Source: Echinarachnius parma (lineage: Eukaryota; Echinodermata; Echinoidea; Clypeasteroida; Echinarachniidae). Taken from it: a stretch of DNA of 64,000 nt. Within the stretch, counting starts at the first letter, position 1, and each line of letters starts with the position of its first letter. The notes beneath the pieces were generated by a model, which was given only the letters and a program-made list of their open reading frames with translations, was not told where the DNA came from and searched no databases. Below, in pieces: positions 59,534 through 64,000 of the stretch. The position numbers and the translations under genes are program-made. The stretch is from contig JBAMJV010002920.1 of assembly GCA_037951105.1 (NCBI GenBank), forward strand, positions 62,001-126,000, given 5' to 3'.

Positions 59534-60777
59534 GTAGGTTGATGAAGGAATTTGAATTGAAACCTTTCATCATCGATTCCACTGGTCACAAACGACAAGT
59601 ATATACAACATTTACAACTCTACACAAATAATTAAAACATCCATGTTATCTATCATTAATTAAACAAATTAAAAAGAACTATATCTTTGCATTATATTTG
59701 TTCATAGCAAAGCAAATCATCAACTTAATGTCAGCAAATGTATTACATCAAATAACTATAAAGAATGTACACGAGGAATATAGCCCATACCTTTATATGA
59801 TCGATATGAATATATTATTTACAATTATTTCTTTTCCTTTGAACACAATTTTGCCATTTACATAATTATTGTTATTATTATGATTAATATCCAATTAGAT
59901 TGGATGAAATTACCAAGCCGTTCATTGCATGGTGATATTATAGGCCTACGTGATAATGTATACTAACTTATCCCTGTCGAAAGGGAGCGACCTGTGCGTA
60001 CGACTGTACACAAACTATCTTTTAGTACATTAATTCATATTCGGGATATAAAAATATAATCTTTACAGGACGATATGTATAAGTCTGTTTGTATGTTATG
60101 CTTTCAATAATCTGTCTTGTTAATGTTTATATATTTTCTTGGATAATCATTCATTATTATCAGACTTTCAAAAGTGGTCGTCTGTAAACCTGCTTTCATT
60201 GGAATTAAGATTGAAAATACTGAGCATGCTCCTTCGCATAGGCAAGCTCCAAGATTCCGTTCATTAGCCCAACTAAGTGAAATTGTACTGGGTCCACAAA
60301 TCACAAATTAAAATGGTCGCATTCCATCAAGTACAGATTATGTATAAACATATCATCTTTACTTTCATGTGATCCCCCGACAGTTTGTATATCGATCTTT
60401 AATGTTTAAACTCCTTTTAAATGATACAACATGTGCTTTGTTATAACTGATGCTACTGCTTTAATTAAATAGCGTCCCTACAAAAATTGAAACCCAAGTT
60501 TGATTTCTCAATAATTAAGAATTGTTTTTCAGAATTGTACACATCACTGCAAAGCTCATATTCTTATCTTCCGTGTGCCACCAACAAGGTCATTAAAACA
60601 TCACACATGACTGATAACAGACAATCTGAAGTACAAGTGGTACTGTCCGAAACACAATTGTTCAAAATGATAGACGGCTGCTACATTTGGTTCGTGAGGC
60701 CTTTTCCCAACAAAAAGGAAACTTTAGCTTGCCTGACGATGCAGCTAACAACAAAGCGAAACTACAACTACTACTAC

Positions 60778-60876
<99 letters not shown>

Positions 60877-61031
60877 TACTACTACAATAACTACTGATAT
60901 TACGACTATACTAAGATTGTTGCTGCGTCTTGATTTATTCTGTACACATATGATTATTACTGTCATTATTTCTCTTCCCTTTTCCACAATAACAGTTGTT
61001 TCTTTTATCTCACTTGTATCTCACTCCGCAG
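59534..61031 (+). other. Intron 2 of the methyltransferase gene
   Basis: GT at 59534, AG at 61030-61031. Contains the (CTA)n microsatellite. No other feature. Confidence 0.8.
60772..60888. repeat. (CTA)n microsatellite
   Basis: About 35 CTA units in intron 2 of the methyltransferase gene. It produces poly-Leu or poly-Thr frames that are artefacts. Confidence 0.95.
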
Positions 61032-61154
61032 GTGTGCCTTATGATTGTGTGGATAGGTTCCACGGGTTCATGAGCCAGTGCTCCAATATCTGGTGGTCCA
61101 AAAATCTTGTCAATACCTTCGTTCCCACCGTACCTGGCCTCGAGGAAAAATTAC
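61032..61154 (+). CDS. Rv2258c-like SAM methyltransferase, exon 3 (linker helices)
   Basis: Residues 192-232, encoding VPYDCVDRFHGFMSQCSNIW, WSKNLVNTFVPTVPG and LEEKL. The G|GT split codon gives Gly192. The acceptor is CACTCCGCAG at 61031 and the donor GTAAGT starts at 61155. This helical linker precedes the SAM-binding domain; the Y/F..f...m...s......L...f.p..pgl.ekL pattern is typical of the family. The phase on both sides is consistent with exons 2 and 4. Confidence 0.88.
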
Positions 61155-61504
61155 GTAAGTTACAAAAGCTTTGAAGCTTTGTTCAGACTATAGTCTTGCT
61201 AAGGTAGATAATGACATACATTTAAGGCTTAGGTTTTAAAGTACAAGATTCGTTTTTAATCGAACATAGATTTCTCCACAAAAGAGTCATCCGATTAAGA
61301 TGGGACAGTACCATGCAAAGCCAGCCTTAAAACCGTTGTGATACAGTGTTAGTATTGAGAAAGACAGGCACATTAACTTATTGCACAAGCTGTATATTTC
61401 GCTATCCATTATCCAAGAATCTTCGATCAAGATTTTGAAAGGAGCTTTTATTTATTTAGAAAAAAAATCTTTACAACACACTAATTTCTGTTCAATCACT
61501 ACAG

Positions 61505-62148
61505 AGTCGGGTATCACCATGTTGGATGTGGGTTGCGGCGAGGGCGGTGCCACCATCATGCTGGCTAAGCACTACAGGAAGTCGCGCTTCATAGCCATTG
61601 ACATCTGCAAATACGCCGTCCAGCAGGCTCGGACTAACGCAGCCGAGGCCGAGGTGGACAACGTGGAGTTCGAGGTGATGGATGCTCACCTCATCCCCTA
61701 CGATTGGGACGACCGCTTCCATTACGTGCTGGCCAGCGACTCCCTGCACGAAATGGCGCACGTGGGCGTAGTGCTGAGCAGGATACAGCGCGTGCTCAAA
61801 CCAGACGGTCACCTGTCTGTGCTCGAGGTCAACGCGCGCTCCAACATCGTCGACAACATTGCCATGCCCTTCGCGTCGACCTTCTACACCAACAGCCTGT
61901 TCCACTGCCTCACCGTGCAGCTGGCCGCGGGCGAGGGCTGCGGAGAAGGGCACGGCAACATGTGGGGGCGGGAGGCGACGACGGCGGCACTCAACGAAGG
62001 TGGCTTCACCGTCATGGACGAAAAGGTACCCGAGGGATGGTTCAATATACACTACGTGTGTAAAAAGTCGGAAAGGACGACCCCGCGAAAAGGACAAGGG
62101 CAGTCATCCGATGCCGATGTCGAGGAGACGAATCCCCCGTTAAAATAA
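61505..62148 (+). CDS. Rv2258c-like SAM methyltransferase, exon 4 (catalytic domain)
   Basis: Last exon, residues 233-446 with stop TAA at 62146. The acceptor is CACTACAG at 61504 and C|AG makes Gln233. Class I methyltransferase motifs are in order: motif I MLDVGCGEGGA (Asp240-Gly247) binding SAM, the acidic end of strand 2 in FIAIDI (Asp265), the VMDAH motif (Asp292), YVLASDSLHEM (about 306-316) and VLKPDGHLSVLEV (329 onward). The C-terminal region holds GHGNMWGREATTAALNEGGF and VPEGWFNIHYVC, then a charged, probably disordered tail. The exon is strikingly GC-rich against its AT-rich flanks. Complete CDS is 1341 nt over four exons (446 aa). The protein is probably cytosolic: no signal peptide or membrane segment. 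The substrate cannot be told. Confidence 0.9.
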
Positions 62149-62580
62149 GAAACGATCTCGAGAAGTGAGATAACTTTGGGTACAGGGTACCCACCCTACA
62201 TGACTTTGCTTCGAATCCGATCGAATCCATAAAAATGAATGAGAACTTTGCAATATTCGGCATTCAACAGCTTGAAGACGCATCACCTCAACGTTAGCAC
62301 TTTCTTACGATTACATTGGCTGCACAAATATCGTCTGAGAAAATATGAATATGTTTTGAATAAGAACTTTTATCTGGCATTCATTACAAAACAAAACAAC
62401 GAATCGCTTCCTCGTTTGCTGTTTGTCAATGGTAAACAATGTAAGTGGTTCATGACATACAAAAGAACAAGTAAAACAAAGATAAAATATGCTGTAAAAC
62501 TATTCCACCAAGTTAACCCACCGCCTCTCCCACCAAAAACAAATCTAATAGAATTGAAAATGAATATTTCATATGGATGA

Positions 62581-62586
62581 AATAAA
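62581..62586 (+). terminator. Candidate poly(A) signal of methyltransferase gene
   Basis: First AATAAA after the stop codon, about 430 bp downstream. A second lies at 63001. Either could be used. Confidence 0.35.
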
Positions 62587-62589
62587 AAT

Positions 62590-63813
62590 GCTTCAGGGTG
62601 AATAGTGAACACGTACAGCAATCGACTTCCGACGATCGAATTAGAAATAGCTATTAGACTGAGACTGATAATCACTCATTGTACATTATTACGTAGATAG
62701 TCGTATCGACATTATTTATTTTGTATTTTGATAAAGAATAACTATATCTTGACATGTAAAAAGACGAACTGTTGAAGTGATGTAATGTATATTCTATAAA
62801 TAATGTGTACATTTTCTGAAAGTGTAATTTATGTACTGCCAGGTCGCATTATTGTGACTTTTGTAAATAACTCATATATACTTCATGTACGTACTGTGTG
62901 GATTATGACCAATATGCAAACGGTAGACACGTTATAACACAGGACTCGGGGTCATTATATTTCAGTGAATTTCAGTTTCTAGCCATTCTAAGTTTTAAAA
63001 AATAAAAATAAGGAGCATATAAAAACAAAAGGAATCCCATGATGTAATGTTGCCAGAAATACATGATTTTCCAAAGTAAACAATAATATATATTAGGTGA
63101 TCCATTAAATTTATATTTTCCCCAAAGTAATTCATATTTGTGACTTCAACCATATACCAATTTCATTGTAAGATTCTTGAGATTGATATGTGATGTTTTC
63201 ATAGAAAATAATAATGTTAACCTATAGCGAAAAACGTAACAAAACAACAAGGTACAAGAGAAGTGTGAAAGCTCTAAGTGATTTTGGTTGAATTTTATAG
63301 CGTTAACAAATGTTTGGCGGGAAAAGTGATGTATCATTTCTCTCGGGCAACCGACATTTTCTGTTAACATTTGAATTCCGACTACCCATTTCACCATGTA
63401 TGCTCTGCGGATTCATTGTATACCAACAATGGAACTTATAATTTTATTATTATTATAAGAGGAATAATATTTGTTATAGTTATATAACATTATATATTAC
63501 ATGTATGAATATATTAATATTTCAATATCTTTTTCACAAATATCACTTTTAATATTACACTATTTGGACAGACATTCCTTATCAATCTGTAAATTTAAAG
63601 TGTCGTCAACATTCGACTGTACTATTAAAATGGGATTTTTCTTCACTGTCATGAATCATATACAGTAGGTAATTAAAGAGTTAATACAGGGCTTACCAGG
63701 TTCCCGTATACAATGGGTTAAAGAGACCATTCGGAACAAAGTGGTTTAAACAAAAAAAAGTAAACAGTATTATGAACGAGTTACAACGACGGATTTGTTA
63801 ATATAATGTTTAC
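62590..63813. other. 3' flank, no further gene seen
   Basis: AT-rich. Short frames only; a minus frame at 63397-63146 shows no family resemblance. Confidence 0.4.
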
Positions 63814-63923
63814 GTTACTGAAATAGACGTATTCAATGTAAGAACACCACATTATTATCAAGACTAGTGTTACTGAAATAGACGTATTCAATGTAAGAAC
63901 ACCACATTATTATCAAGACTAGT
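63814..63923. repeat. Perfect 55-bp tandem duplication
   Basis: GTTACTGAAATAGACGTATT through CAAGACTAGT occurs twice with no difference (63814-63868, 63869-63923). Either very recent or an assembly duplicate. Confidence 0.95.
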
Positions 63924-64000
63924 GTTATACATTTCTATCATACTTGTATAAATTTACTTTCATTGTCATATGGTTTACCTCGTTTTCACCTTATTATATA

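Noticed and set aside
60487-60897. 136-codon frame ending in poly-Leu
   Set aside because: (CTA)n microsatellite within intron 2. The upstream half shows no family and does not fit the phase of the methyltransferase exons.
61381-61504. Upstream extension of the catalytic exon frame
   Set aside because: The open frame continues left of 61505 by chance; the CACTACAG acceptor and phase with exon 3 fix the exon start at 61505.
61492-62097. 201-codon minus frame over the methyltransferase catalytic exon
   Set aside because: A shadow frame of GC-rich coding sequence on the opposite strand.

Overview
This window is AT-rich eukaryotic DNA from an animal, most likely a marine invertebrate deuterostome such as a sea urchin or other echinoderm. 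The reasons are large introns with GT/AG borders, a deuterostome-like LDLR class B gene, CR1/L2-like LINE debris, tRNA-derived SINEs, many short inverted-repeat transposons and about 25 to 30 long G or C homopolymer runs. The species assignment is inference; no species marker was found.

Two multi-exon genes stand out, because their exons are GC-richer than the surroundings and join in phase. (1) On the minus strand, four exons at 12510-9706 encode a complete six-bladed LDLR class B (YWTD) beta-propeller. A fifth exon at 5512-5367 fits in phase and would end the protein in a Ser/Asn-rich stalk, one membrane segment and an immediate stop. An upstream exon is possible at 18037-17923. (2) On the plus strand, four exons (31981-32345, 59325-59533, 61032-61154, 61505-62148) join without a phase error into a 446-residue SAM-dependent methyltransferase of the Rv2258c-like type: winged-helix N-terminal domain plus Rossmann methyltransferase domain. 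Its first intron is about 27 kb and holds much of the repeat content. The two genes are divergently oriented and no functional link between them is visible.

Region by region: 1-5.3 kb holds hairpins, (GGACTC)n and (CA)n arrays, a 154-bp tandem repeat, a 530-bp TIR element and a TTAA-flanked element. 5.4-18 kb is the LDLR-like gene; its last intron contains a four-copy array of about 570-bp units, and the region upstream of its exons contains nested MITEs. 18-31.5 kb is intergenic: a 5'-truncated LINE with an open reverse transcriptase frame, a second TTAA element, LINE 3' ends, and two copies of a TIR element carrying a tRNA-like module. 31.6-62.2 kb is the methyltransferase gene. Its first intron contains a hAT-like MITE with perfect 8-bp target duplications, a foldback of SINE-like arms, a cluster of AGCGCCCTTCTGC motifs at the ends of a 5.6-kb interval, a 24-bp minisatellite and a nested foldback MITE. 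The last 2 kb is 3' flank with a perfect 55-bp tandem duplication.

No rRNA, CRISPR or bacterial-type feature was seen. The tRNA-like sequences are SINE or MITE modules rather than intact tRNA genes.
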